Shown here piece by piece: positions 37,514-50,578 of a stretch of 64,000 nt of DNA (its first letter is position 1; the number at the start of each line of letters is the position of its first letter). A model generated the notes under the pieces. The model was given only the letters and a program-made list of their open reading frames with translations, was not told the origin of the DNA and made no database searches. This stretch comes from Megascapheus bottae. Taxonomy: Eukaryota > Chordata > Mammalia > Rodentia > Geomyidae. The stretch spans positions 1,789,369 to 1,853,368 of the forward strand of contig JANJXV010000195.1 of NCBI GenBank assembly GCA_024803745.1, in the 5' to 3' direction. Both the position numbers and the translations under genes were made by a program.

Positions 37514-40500
37514 GAATGAAGGTGTGTGAAGACATAGAATGGAGTTGTGTGATGTCAGAATGGAGGTGTGTGAAGTCACAGAATGGAGGAGAGTGTAGTC
37601 ATAGATTGCAGGTGTGTGAAGTCACAGAATGGAGATGTGTGAAGTCAGAATGGAGGTGTGTGAAGTCACAGAATGGAGGTGGGTGAAGTCATAGAATGGA
37701 GGTTTCTGAAGTCAGAATGGAGGTGTGTGAAGTCAGAGAATGGAGGTGAGTGAAGTCACAGAGGGGGGATGTGTAGTTATAGAATGGAGGTTTGTGACGT
37801 CAGAGAATGGAGGTATGTGAAGACACGGAATGAAGGTGAGTGAAGTCACAGTATGGAATTGTGTGAAGTCCTAGAATGAAGGGGTGTGAAGTCCTAGAAT
37901 GGAGGTGAGTGAAGTCACAGAATACAGGTGTGTGAAGTCACAGAATGCAGGTGTGTGAAGTCATAGAATGGAGGTGTGTGAAGTCACATAATATGAGGTG
38001 TGTGAAGTCACAGAATGGATGTGTGTGAAGTCACAGAATGTAGTTGTGTGAAGTCTAAATGGAGGTGTGTGAAGTCACAGAATGGAGGTGTGTGAAGTCA
38101 AAGAATGGAGGTGTGTGAAGTCACAGAATGGAGGTGTGTGAAGTCACAGAATGGAGGTGTGTGAAGTCAAAGAATGGAGGTGTGTGAAGTCACAGAATGG
38201 AGGTGTGTGAAGTCACAGAATGGAGGTGTGTGAAGTCACAGAATGGAGGTGTGTGAACTCAGAATGGAGGTGTGTGAAGTCAGAATGGAGGTATGTGAAG
38301 TCACAGAATGGAGGTGTGTAAACTCAGAATGGAGGTGTGTGAAGTCAGAATGGAGGTGGGTCAAGTCACAGAATGGAGGTGTGTGAAGTCAGAGAATGGA
38401 GGTGTATGAAGTCACAGAATGCAGGTGTGTGAAGTCATAGAATGGAGGTGTGTGAAGTCACAGAATGGGGGTGTGTGAAGTCACAGAATGGAGGTGTGTA
38501 AAGTCAAAATGGAGGTGTGTGAAGTCATAGAATGGAGGTGTGTGAGGTCACAGAATGGAGGTTTGTGAAGTGAGATTGGGGGTGTGTGAAATCATAGAAT
38601 GGAGGTGTGTGAAGTCAGAGTGGAGGTGTGTGAAGTCACAGAATGAAGGTGTCAGAAGTCAGAGAATCGAGGTGTGTGCAGTCATAGAATGGAGGTGTGT
38701 GAAGTCAAAGAGGAGGTGTGTGAAGTCAGAATGGAGGTATGTGAAGTCACAGAATGGAGGTGTGTGAACTCAGAATGGAGGAGTGTGAAGTCACAGAATG
38801 GAGGTGTGTGAAGTCATAGAATGGACGTGTGTGAAGTCATAGAAGGGAGGTGTGTAAAGTCAGTACGGAGGTGTGAGAAGTCAGACTGGAGGTGTGTGAA
38901 GTCATAATATGGATGTTTGTGAAGTAAGAATGGAGTTGTGTGAAGTCATAGAATGGAGGTGTGTGAAGTCACAGAATGTAGGTGTGTGAAGTCATAGAAT
39001 GGAGGTGTTGAAGTCACAGAATGGAGGTGTGTGAACACAGAATGGTGGTGTGTTCAGTCACAGAATGGAGGTGTGTAAAGTCATAGAATGGACGTGTGTG
39101 AAGTCATAGAATGGAGGTGTGTGAAGTCAGAATGGAGGTGTGTGAAGTCACAGAATGGAGGTGTGTGAACTCAGAATGGAGTTGTTTGAAGTCACAGAAT
39201 GAAGATGTGTGAAGTCATAGAATGGAGGTGTGTGAAGTCATAGAATGGAGGTGTGTGAAGTCACAATGGAGGTGTATGAAGTCACAGAATGGATTTGTGT
39301 GAAGTCAGAATGGAGGTGTTTGAAGTCACAGAATGAAGGTGTGTGAAATCACAGAATGGAGGTGTGTGAAGTCAGAATGGAGGTGAGTGAAATCATAGAA
39401 TGGAGGTTTGTGAACTCAGAATGCAGGTGTATGAAATCTGAATGGAGGTGTGTGAAGTCAAAGAATGGAGGTGTGTGAAGTCATAGAATGGAGGTTGTTA
39501 AGTCATAGAATGGAGGTGTGTAAAGTCATAGAATGGAAGTGTGTGAAGTCAGAATGGAGGTGTGAGAAGTCAGAGTGGAGGTGTGTGAAGTCACAGAATG
39601 AAGGTGTGTGAAGTCACAGAATGGAGGTGTGTGAAGTCACAGACTGGAGTTGTGTGAAGTCACAGAATGGAGGTGTGTGATGACATAGAATGGAGGTTTG
39701 TGAAGTCAAAGAGGAGGTGTGTGAAGTCAGAATGGAGGTGTGTGACGTCACAGAATGCAGGTGTGTGAACTCAGAATGGAGGTGTGTGAAGTCACAGATT
39801 GGAGGTGTGTGAAGTCATAGAATGGACGTGTGTGAAGTCATAGAATGAAGGTGTGTGAAGTCAGAATGGAGGTGTGTGAAGTCAGAGTGGAGGTGTGTGA
39901 AGTCACAGAATGGATGTGTGTGAAGTCACAGAATGGAGATGTGTAAAGTCATAGAATGGAGGTGTGTGAAGTCAAAGAGGTGGTGTGTGAAGTCATAGAA
40001 TGGCGGTGTGTGAAGTCATGGAATGGAGGTGTGTGAAGTCACAGAATGGACGTGTGTGAAGACATAGAATGGAGGTGTGTGAAGTCAGAATGGAGGTGTG
40101 TGAAGTCACAGAATGGAGGTGTGTGAAGTAACAGAATGGAGTTGTGTGAAGTCACAGAATGAAGGTGAGTGTAGTCATAGATTGAAGGTGTGTGAAGTCA
40201 CAGAATGTAGTTGTGTGAAGTCAAAATGGAGGTGTGTGAAGTAAAAGAATGGAGATATGTGAAGTCAGAATGGAGGTATATGAAGTCACAGAATGGAGTT
40301 GGGTGAAGTCATAGAATGGAGGTTTCTGAAGTCAGAATAGAGGTGTGTGAGGTCACAGAATGGAGGTGAGTGAAGTCACAGAGGGGGGATATGTAGTCAT
40401 AGAATTGAAGTTTGTGACTCAGGGAATGGAGGTGTGTGAAGACACAGAATGAAGGTGAGTGAAGTCACAGTGTGGAATTGTGTGAAGTCCTAGAATGGAG

Positions 40501-40968
40501 GGGTGTGAAGTCCTAGAATGGAGGTGAGTGAAGTCACAGAATGCAGGTGTGTGAAGTCACAGAATGGAGGTGTGTGAAGTCACAGAATGGATTTTTGTGA
40601 AGTCACAGAATGTGAGGTGTGTGAAGTCACAGAATGGAGGTGTGTGAAGTCACAGAATGTAGTTGTGTGAAGTCAAAATGGAAGTGTGTGAAGTCACAGA
40701 ATGGAGGTGTGTGAAGTCAAAGAATGGAGGTGTGTGAAGTCACAGAATGGAGGTGTGTGAAGTCACAGAATGGAGGGGTGTGAAGTCATAGAATGGAGGT
40801 GTGTGAAGTCAGAATGCAGGTGTGTGAAGTCATAGAATGGAAGTGTGTGAATTCACAGAATGGTGATTTCTGAACTCACAAAATGGAGGTGTGTGAAGTC
40901 ATAGAATGGAGGTGTGTGAAGTCAAAGAGGAGGTATGTGAAGTCAGAATGGAGGTATGTGAAGTCACA
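37514..40968 (+). repeat. 3455-bp HOR, copy 1
   Basis: The unit starts at a GAATGAAGG head followed by GACATAG. It contains cassettes near 37795 and 40415, the ATAATATGAGG marker near 37989, the GTGAGATTGGGGG marker near 38572, CAGTACGG near 38862, GATGACA near 39680 and GAATGTGAGG near 40609. The next unit repeats all of these at exactly 3455 bp. Rare features such as GGATTTTTGTG (40590) and the TGACTCA deletion (40415) are shared. Confidence 0.93.
40415..40421. other. TGACTCA (AP-1-like) in place of the cassette octamer
   Basis: In this cassette one base has been lost from TGACGTCA, leaving the heptamer TGACTCA followed by GGGAATGG. The identical change is at 43870-43876 in the second 3455-bp unit. 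The sequence equals the classical AP-1 core. Any binding in this location is inference. Confidence 0.6.
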
Positions 40969-43900
40969 GAATGAAGGTGTGTGAAGACATAGAATGGAGT
41001 TGTGTGATGTCAGAATGGAGGTGTGTGAAGTCACAGAATGGAGGAGAGTGTAGTCATAGATTGCAGGTGTGTGAAGTCACAGAATGGAGATGTGTGAAGT
41101 CAGAATGGAGGTGTGTGAAGTCACAGAATGGAGGTGGGTGAAGTCATAGAATGGAGGTTTCTGAAGTCAGAATGGAGGTGTGTGAAGTCAGAGAATGGAG
41201 GTGAGTGAAGTCACAGAGGGGGGATGTGTAGTTATAGAATGGAGGTTTGTGACGTCAGAGAATGGAGGTATGTGAAGACACGGAATGAAGGTGAGTGAAG
41301 TCACAGTATGGAATTGTGTGAAGTCCTAGAATGAAGGGGTGTGAAGTCCTAGAATGGAGGTGAGTGAAGTCACAGAATACAGGTGTGTGAAGTCACAGAA
41401 TGCAGGTGTGTGAAGTCATAGAATGGAGGTGTGTGAAGTCACATAATATGAGGTGTGTGAAGTCACAGAATGGATGTGTGTGAAGTCACAGAATGTAGTT
41501 GTGTGAAGTCTAAATGGAGGTGTGTGAAGTCACAGAATGGAGGTGTGTGAAGTCAAAGAATGGAGGTGTGTGAAGTCACAGAATGGAGGTGTGTGAAGTC
41601 ACAGAATGGAGGTGTGTGAAGTCAAAGAATGGAGGTGTGTGAAGTCACAGAATGGAGGTGTGTGAAGTCACAGAATGGAGGTGTGTGAAGTCACAGAATG
41701 GAGGTGTGTGAACTCAGAATGGAGGTGTGTGAAGTCAGAATGGAGGTATGTGAAGTCACAGAATGGAGGTGTGTAAACTCAGAATGGAGGTGTGTGAAGT
41801 CAGAATGGAGGTGGGTCAAGTCACAGAATGGAGGTGTGTGAAGTCAGAGAATGGAGGTGTATGAAGTCACAGAATGCAGGTGTGTGAAGTCATAGAATGG
41901 AGGTGTGTGAAGTCACAGAATGGGGGTGTGTGAAGTCACAGAATGGAGGTGTGTAAAGTCAAAATGGAGGTGTGTGAAGTCATAGAATGGAGGTGTGTGA
42001 GGTCACAGAATGGAGGTTTGTGAAGTGAGATTGGGGGTGTGTGAAATCATAGAATGGAGGTGTGTGAAGTCAGAGTGGAGGTGTGTGAAGTCACAGAATG
42101 AAGGTGTCAGAAGTCAGAGAATCGAGGTGTGTGCAGTCATAGAATGGAGGTGTGTGAAGTCAAAGAGGAGGTGTGTGAAGTCAGAATGGAGGTATGTGAA
42201 GTCACAGAATGGAGGTGTGTGAACTCAGAATGGAGGAGTGTGAAGTCACAGAATGGAGGTGTGTGAAGTCATAGAATGGACGTGTGTGAAGTCATAGAAG
42301 GGAGGTGTGTAAAGTCAGTACGGAGGTGTGAGAAGTCAGACTGGAGGTGTGTGAAGTCATAATATGGATGTTTGTGAAGTAAGAATGGAGTTGTGTGAAG
42401 TCATAGAATGGAGGTGTGTGAAGTCACAGAATGTAGGTGTGTGAAGTCATAGAATGGAGGTGTTGAAGTCACAGAATGGAGGTGTGTGAACACAGAATGG
42501 TGGTGTGTTCAGTCACAGAATGGAGGTGTGTAAAGTCATAGAATGGACGTGTGTGAAGTCATAGAATGGAGGTGTGTGAAGTCAGAATGGAGGTGTGTGA
42601 AGTCACAGAATGGAGGTGTGTGAACTCAGAATGGAGTTGTTTGAAGTCACAGAATGAAGATGTGTGAAGTCATAGAATGGAGGTGTGTGAAGTCATAGAA
42701 TGGAGGTGTGTGAAGTCACAATGGAGGTGTATGAAGTCACAGAATGGATTTGTGTGAAGTCAGAATGGAGGTGTTTGAAGTCACAGAATGAAGGTGTGTG
42801 AAATCACAGAATGGAGGTGTGTGAAGTCAGAATGGAGGTGAGTGAAATCATAGAATGGAGGTTTGTGAACTCAGAATGCAGGTGTATGAAATCTGAATGG
42901 AGGTGTGTGAAGTCAAAGAATGGAGGTGTGTGAAGTCATAGAATGGAGGTTGTTAAGTCATAGAATGGAGGTGTGTAAAGTCATAGAATGGAAGTGTGTG
43001 AAGTCAGAATGGAGGTGTGAGAAGTCAGAGTGGAGGTGTGTGAAGTCACAGAATGAAGGTGTGTGAAGTCACAGAATGGAGGTGTGTGAAGTCACAGACT
43101 GGAGTTGTGTGAAGTCACAGAATGGAGGTGTGTGATGACATAGAATGGAGGTTTGTGAAGTCAAAGAGGAGGTGTGTGAAGTCAGAATGGAGGTGTGTGA
43201 CGTCACAGAATGCAGGTGTGTGAACTCAGAATGGAGGTGTGTGAAGTCACAGATTGGAGGTGTGTGAAGTCATAGAATGGACGTGTGTGAAGTCATAGAA
43301 TGAAGGTGTGTGAAGTCAGAATGGAGGTGTGTGAAGTCAGAGTGGAGGTGTGTGAAGTCACAGAATGGATGTGTGTGAAGTCACAGAATGGAGATGTGTA
43401 AAGTCATAGAATGGAGGTGTGTGAAGTCAAAGAGGTGGTGTGTGAAGTCATAGAATGGCGGTGTGTGAAGTCATGGAATGGAGGTGTGTGAAGTCACAGA
43501 ATGGACGTGTGTGAAGACATAGAATGGAGGTGTGTGAAGTCAGAATGGAGGTGTGTGAAGTCACAGAATGGAGGTGTGTGAAGTAACAGAATGGAGTTGT
43601 GTGAAGTCACAGAATGAAGGTGAGTGTAGTCATAGATTGAAGGTGTGTGAAGTCACAGAATGTAGTTGTGTGAAGTCAAAATGGAGGTGTGTGAAGTAAA
43701 AGAATGGAGATATGTGAAGTCAGAATGGAGGTATATGAAGTCACAGAATGGAGTTGGGTGAAGTCATAGAATGGAGGTTTCTGAAGTCAGAATAGAGGTG
43801 TGTGAGGTCACAGAATGGAGGTGAGTGAAGTCACAGAGGGGGGATATGTAGTCATAGAATTGAAGTTTGTGACTCAGGGAATGGAGGTGTGTGAAGACAC

Positions 43901-44423
43901 AGAATGAAGGTGAGTGAAGTCACAGTGTGGAATTGTGTGAAGTCCTAGAATGGAGGGGTGTGAAGTCCTAGAATGGAGGTGAGTGAAGTCACAGAATGCA
44001 GGTGTGTGAAGTCACAGAATGGAGGTGTGTGAAGTCACAGAATGGATTTTTGTGAAGTCACAGAATGTGAGGTGTGTGAAGTCACAGAATGGAGGTGTGT
44101 GAAGTCACAGAATGTAGTTGTGTGAAGTCAAAATGGAAGTGTGTGAAGTCACAGAATGGAGGTGTGTGAAGTCAAAGAATGGAGGTGTGTGAAGTCACAG
44201 AATGGAGGTGTGTGAAGTCACAGAATGGAGGGGTGTGAAGTCATAGAATGGAGGTGTGTGAAGTCAGAATGCAGGTGTGTGAAGTCATAGAATGGAAGTG
44301 TGTGAATTCACAGAATGGTGATTTCTGAACTCACAAAATGGAGGTGTGTGAAGTCATAGAATGGAGGTGTGTGAAGTCAAAGAGGAGGTATGTGAAGTCA
44401 GAATGGAGGTATGTGAAGTCACA
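40969..44423 (+). repeat. 3455-bp HOR, copy 2
   Basis: I found no difference from copy 1 in the lines I compared. The junction falls at GTCACAGAATG: copy 1 passes from its GGTATGTGAAGTCAC monomer straight into the first monomer of copy 2, in register. After 44423 the order continues as a Z block, which is what would have followed a single unit. This is the structure expected from one in-register unequal exchange. Confidence 0.93.
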
Positions 44424-45340
44424 GAATGGAGGTTGTGAAGTTAAAATGGAGGTTTGTGAAGTCACAGAATGGAGGTGTGTGGAGTCAAAGAATGGAGGTG
44501 TGTGAAGTCACAGAATGGAGGTGTGTGAAGTCACAGAATGTAGGTGTGTGAAGTCAGAATGGAGGTGTGTGAAGTCATAGAATGGAGGTGTGTGAAGTTA
44601 CAGAATGGAGATGTGTGAAGTCATAGAATGGAGGTGTGTGAAGTAAAAGAGGAGGTTTGTGAAGTCAGAATGGAGGTGTGTGAAGTCACAGAATGGAGTT
44701 GTGTGAACTCAGAATGGAGGTGTGTGAAGTCAGAGACTGTAGGTGCATGAAGTCAGAGAATGGAGGTGTATGAAATCACAGAAGGGAGGTGTGTGAAGTC
44801 ATAGAATGTACGTGTGTGAAGTCACAGAATGGAGATGTGTGAAGTCATAGAATGGAGGTGTGTGAAGTCAAAGAGGAGGTTTGTGAAGTCAGAATGGAGG
44901 TGTGTGAAATCACAGAATGGAGGTGTGTGAACTCAGAATGGAGGTGTGTGAAGTCAGAGACTGTAGGTGCATGAAGTCAGAGAATGGAGTTGTATGAAAT
45001 CACAGAAGGGAGGTGTGTGAAGTCATAGAATGAAGGTGTGTGAAGTCAAGAATGGAGGTGTGTGAAGTCACAGAATGGACGTGTGTGAAGTCACAGAATG
45101 GAAGTGTGTGAAGTCAAGAAAGGAGGTGTGTGAAGTCACAGAATGGACGCGTGTGAAGTTACAGAATAGAGTTTTGTGAAGTCAGAATGGAGGTGTGTGA
45201 AGTCACAGAATGAAGCTGTGTGAAGTCACAGAATGGAAGTGTGTGAAATCACAGAATGGAGGTTTGTGAACTCAGAATGTAGGTGTGTGAAGTCAGAATG
45301 GAGGTGTGTGAAGTCATAGAATGGAGGTGTGTGAAGTCAC
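44390..45340 (+). repeat. Z block, copy 4
   Basis: GAGGTTGTGAAGTTAAAATGG near 44424, the GACTGTAGGTGCATG marker doubled at 44735 and 44959 (224 bp apart), and GACGCGTGTG near 45146 all match copies 1 and 2. Changes private to this copy include GAGTTGTATG near 44988 and GTAAAAGAGG near 44644. Confidence 0.75.
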
Positions 45341-48300
45341 AGAATGGAGTTGTGTGAAGTCACAGAATGGAGGTGTGTGTCCTCAGAATGGAGGTGTGTG
45401 AAGACACAGAATGGAGGTGTGTGAAGTCATAGAATGGACATGTGTAGTCATAGAATGGAGGTGTGTGAAGTCAGAATGGAGGTGTGTGAAGCCATAGTGG
45501 AGGTGTGTGAAGTCACAGAATGGAGGTGTGTGAAGTCATAGAATGGAGGTGAGCGAAGTCACAGAATGGGGGTGTGTGGAGTCACAGAATGGAGGTGTGT
45601 GAAGTGAAAATGGAGGTGTGTGATGTCATAGAATGGAGGTGTGTGAGGTCCCAGAATGGAGGTGTGTGAAGTCAGATTTGGGGTCTGTGACGTCATAGAA
45701 TGGAGGTGTGTGAAGTCAGAATGGAGGGGTCTGAAGTCATAGAATGGAGGTGTGTGAAGTCACAGAATGAAGGTGTCTGAAGTCACAGAATCGAGGTGTG
45801 TGCAGTCATAGAATGGAGGTGTGTGAAGTTAAGAGGAGGAGTGTGAAGTCAGAATGGAGGTATGTGAAGTCACAGAATGGAGGTGTGTGAAGTCAGAATG
45901 GAGGTGTGTGAAGTCACAGAATGGACGTGTGTGAAGTCATAGAAGGGACATGTGTGAAGTCATAGAATGGAGCTGTGTAATGTCAGTACGGAGGTGTGTG
46001 AAGTCAGACTGGAGGTGAGTGAAGTCGTAATATGGATGTTTGTGAAGTAAGAATGGAGTAGTGTGAAGTCATATAATGCAGGTGTGTGAAGTCATAAAAT
46101 GGAGGTGTGTGAAGTCATAGAATGGAGGTGTGTGAAGTCACAGAATGGAGGTGTGTGAACTCAGAATGGTGGTGTGTTCAGTCACAGAATGGAGGTGTGT
46201 GACGTCATAGAATGGACGTGTGTGAATTCATAGAATGGAGGTGTATGAAGTCAGAATGGAGGTCTGTGAAGTCAGAATGGAGGTGTGTGAAGCCATAGAA
46301 TGGAGGTGTGTGAAATCAGAATGGAGTTGTTTGAAGTCACAGAATGAAGGTGTGTGAACTCACAGAATGGAGGTGTTTGAAATCAGAATGGAGGTTTGTC
46401 AAATCATAGAATGTAGGTGTGTGAACTCAGAATGGAGTTGTGTGAAATCAGAATGGATTTGTGTGAAGTCATAGAATGGAGGTGTGTGAAATCATAGAAT
46501 AGAGGTTGTGAAGTCGTAGAATGGAGGTGTGTAAAGTCATAGAATGGAAGTGTGTGAAGTCAGAATGGAGTTGTGTGAAGTCAGAGTGGAGGTGTGTGAA
46601 GTCACAAAATGAAGGTGTGTGAAGTCACAGAATGGAGGTGTGTGAAGTCACAGAATGGAGGTGTGTGAAGTCACAGAATGGAGTTGTGTGATGTCATAGA
46701 ATGGAGGCGTGTGTAGTCAAAGAGGAGGTGTGTGAAGTCAGAATGGAGGTGTGTGACGTCACAGAATGGAGATGTGTGAACTCAGAATGGAGGTGTGTGA
46801 AGTCACAGAATGGAGGTATGTGAAGTCATAGAATGGACGTGTGTGTAGTCAAAGAATGGAGGTTTGTGACGTCAGAGAATGGAGCTGTGTGAAGACACAG
46901 AATGAGGGTGAGTGAAGTCACAGTATGGAATTCTGTGAAGTCCTAGAATGGAGGGGTGTGAAGTCCTAGAATGGAGGTGAGTGAAGTCACAGAATGCAGG
47001 TGTGTAAAGTCACAGAATGGAGGTGTGTGAAGTCACAGAATGCACATGTGTGGTGTCACAGAATGGAGGTTTGTGAAGTTAAAATGGAGGTGTGTGAAGT
47101 CAGAGAATGGAGGAGTGTGAAGTCACAGAATGGAGGTGTGTGAAGTCACAGAATGGAGGTGTGTGAAGTCATATAATGGAAGTGTGTGAAGTCAGAATGG
47201 AGATAAGTGAAGTCACAGAATGCAGGTGTGTGAAGTCACAGAATGGAGGTGTGTGAAGTCACAGAATGGAGGTGTGTGAAGTCACAGAATGGAGGTGGGT
47301 AAAGTCAGAATGAAGGTGTGTAAAGTCATAGAATGGAGGTGAGTGAAGTCAGAATGGAGATGTGTGAAGTCATAGAATGGAGGTGTGTGAAGTCAAAGAG
47401 GAGGTGTGTGAAGTCAGAATGGAGGTGTGTGAAGTCACAGAATGGAGGTGTGTGAAGTCATAGAATGAACGTGTGTGAAGTCATAGAATGGATGTGTGTG
47501 GAGTCAGAATGGAGGAGTGTGAAGTCAGAATGGAGGTGTTTGAAATGATAGAATGGATGTTTGTGAAGTAAGCATGGAGGTGTATGAAGTCATAGAATAG
47601 AGTTGTGCGAAGTCATAGAATGGAGGTGTGTGAAGTCATAGAATGGCGGTGTGTGAAGTCATAGAATGTAGGTGTGTGAATTCACAGAATGGAGGTGTGT
47701 GAACTCAGAATGGAGGTGTGTGAAGTCACAGAATGGAGGTGTGTGAAGACATAGTATGGAGTTGTGTGAAGTCAGAATGGAGGTGTGTGAAGTAACAGAT
47801 TGGAGGTGTGTGAAGTAACAGAATGGAGGAGTGTGAAGTCACAGAATGAATGTGTGAGAAGTCATAGATTGCAGGTGTGTGAAATCACAGAATGGAGGTG
47901 TGAGGAGTCATAGAATGGAGGTTTCTGAAGTCAGAATGGAGGTGTGTGAAGTCACAGAATGGAGGTGAGTGAAGTTACAGAGGGGGGATGTGTAGTTATA
48001 GAATGGAGGTTTGTTACGTCAGAGAATGGAGGTGTGTGAAGACACGGAATGAAGGTGAGTGAAGTCACAGTAGGGAATTGTGTGAAGTCCTAGAATGGAG
48101 GGATGTGAAGTCCTAGAATGGAGGTGAGTGAAGTCACAGAATGCAGGTCTGTGAAGTCACAGAATGGAGGTGTGTGAAGTCATAGAATGGAGGTGTGTGA
48201 AGTCACAGAATGGAGGTGTGTGAAGTCACAGAATGCAGGTTTGTGAAGTCACAGAATGTAGTTGTGTGAAGTCAAAATGGAGGTGTGTGAAGTCACAGAA

Positions 48301-49469
48301 TGGAGGTGTGTGAAGTCAAAGAATGGAGGTGTTTGAAGTCACAGAATGGAGGTGTGTGAAGTCACAGAATGGAGGTGTGTGAAGTCAGAATGGAGGTGTG
48401 TGAAGTCATAGAATGGAGGTGTGTGAAGTCAGAAAGGAGGTGTGTCAATTCACAGAATGGAGGTGTGTGAAGTCAAAGAGGAGGTGTTTGAAGTCAGAAT
48501 GGAGGTATGTGAATTCACAGAATGGAGGTGGGCGAACTCAAAATGGAGGTGTGTGAAGTCACAGAATGGAGGTGTGTGAAGTCATACAATGGAGGTGTGT
48601 GAAGTCAGTATGGAGGTGTGTGAAGTCAGAAGGAGGTGTTTGAAGTCATAGAATGGGTGTTTGTGAATTAAGAATGGAGGTGTGTGAAGTCATACAATGG
48701 AGGTTTGTGAAGTCACAGAATGGAGGTGTGTGATGTCACAGAATGGAGGTTTGTGAAGTTAAAATAGAGGTGTGTGAAGTCAGAGAATGGAGATGTGTGA
48801 AGTCAGAGAATGGTGGTGTGTGAAGTCATAGAATGGAGGTGTGTGAAGTCATAGAATGGAGGTGTGTGAAGTCACAGAATGAAGGTGTCTGAAGTCATAG
48901 AATCGAGTTGTGTGCAGTCATAGAATGGAGGTGTGTGAAGTCAAAGAGGAGGTGTGTGAAGTCAGAATGGAGGTATGTGAAGTCACAGAATGGAGGTCTG
49001 TGTACTCAGAATGGAGGTGTGTGAAGTCATAGAATAGACCTGTGTGAAGTCATAGAATGTAGGTGTGTGAAGTCAGAATGGAGGTCTGTGAAGTCAGAAT
49101 GGAGGTGTGTGAAGCCAAAGGATGGAGGTGTGTGAACTCAGAATGGAGTTGTTTGAAGTCACAGAATGAAGATTTGTGAAGTCATAGAATGGAGATGTGT
49201 GAAGTCATAGAATGGAGGTGTGTGAAGTCACAATGGAGGTGTATGAAGTCACAGAATGGAGTTGTGTGAAGTCACAATGGAGGTGTTTGAAGTCACAGAA
49301 TGAAGGTGTGTGAATCACAGAATGGAGGTGTGTGAAGTCAGAATGGAGGTGTGTCAAATCATAGAATGGAGGTGTGTGAACTCAGAATGGAGGTGTGTGA
49401 AATCAGAATGGAGTTGTGTGAAGTCATAGAATGGAGGTGTGTGAAGTCATAGAATAGAGGTTGTGAAGT

Positions 49470-49918
49470 CATAGAATGGAGGTGTGTAAAGTCATAGAAT
49501 GGAAGTGTGTGAAGTCAGAATGGAGGTGTGTGAAGTCAGAGTGGAGGTGTGTGAAGTCACAAAATGAAGGTGTGTGAAGTCACAGAATGGAGGTGTGTGA
49601 AGTCAGAGAATGGAGGTGTGTGAAGTCACAGAATGGAGGTGTATGAACTCAGAATGGAGTTGTGTGAAGGCAGAGACTGTAGGTGTGTGAAGTCAGAGAC
49701 TGTAGGTGTGTGAAGTCAGAGAATGGAGGTGTATGAAGTCACAGAATGGAGGTGTGTCAAGTCATAGAATGGAGGTGAGTGAAGTCACAGAATGGGGGTG
49801 TGTGAAGTCACAGAATGGAGGTGTGTGAAGTCAAAATGGAGGTGTGTGATGTCATAGAATGGAGGTGTGTGAGGTCCCAGAATGGAGGTGTGTGAAGTCA
49901 GATTGGGGGTGTGTGACG
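49470..49918 (+). repeat. Repeat X, first copy
   Basis: This recurs 1109 bp downstream at about 50579-51027. Shared steps are GGTGTGTAAAGTCATAG (49481/50590), CACAAAATGAAGG, GGTGTATGAACTCAG (49641/50750), two GACTGTAGG heads and CAGATTGGGGG (49901/51010). Monomer order diverges on both outer sides. Confidence 0.8.
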
Positions 49919-50578
49919 TCACAGAATGGAGGTATGTGAAGTCATAGAATGGACGTGTGTGTAGTCAAAGAATGGAGGTTTGTGACGTCAGAGAATGGAG
50001 CTGTGTGAAGACACAGAATGAGGGTGAGTGAAGTCACAGTATGGAATTCTGTGAAGTCCTAGAATGGAGGGGTGTGAAGTCCTAGAATGGAGGTGAGTGA
50101 AGTCACAGAATGCAGGTGTGTAAAGTCACAGAATGGAGGTGTGTGAAGTCACAGAATGGAGGTGTGAGAAGTCAGAGAATGGAGGTGTGTGAAGTCACAG
50201 AATGCACATGTGTGGTGTCACAGAATGGAGGTTTGTGAAGTTAAAATGGAGGTGTGTGAAGTCAGAGAATGGAGGAGTGTGAAGTCACAGAATGGAGGTG
50301 TGTGAAGTCACAGAATGGAGGTGTGTGAAGTCATATAATGGAAGTGTGTGAAGTCAGAATGGAGATAAGTGAAGTCACAGAATGCAGGTGTGTGAAGTCA
50401 GAGAATGGAGGTGTGTGAAGTCACAGAATGGAGGTGTGTGAAGTCACAGAATGGAGGTGGGTAAAGTCAGAATGAAGGTGTGTAAAGTCATAGAATGGAG
50501 GTGTGTGAAGTCAGAATGGAGATGTGTGAAGTCATAGAATGGAGGTGTGTGAAGTTACAGAATGGATGTATGTGAAAT
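49919..50578 (+). repeat. Repeat Y, lying between the two X copies
   Basis: This contains GGTATGTGAAGTCATAG, a cassette with TGACGTCA at 49983, GGAGCTGTG at 49998, TGCACATGTGTGGTG and GGAGATAAGTG. A close relative occupies about 46803-47460 (offset 3116 bp at GGAGCTG). Y thus looks inserted into, or exchanged with, the interior of a repeat whose two halves are X. Confidence 0.75.

Noticed and set aside
40375..40395. G-quadruplex at the cassette G-run
   Set aside because: There is a single run of up to six G with only GG doublets around it. Four runs of three or more G are not present, so a canonical quadruplex is unsupported.
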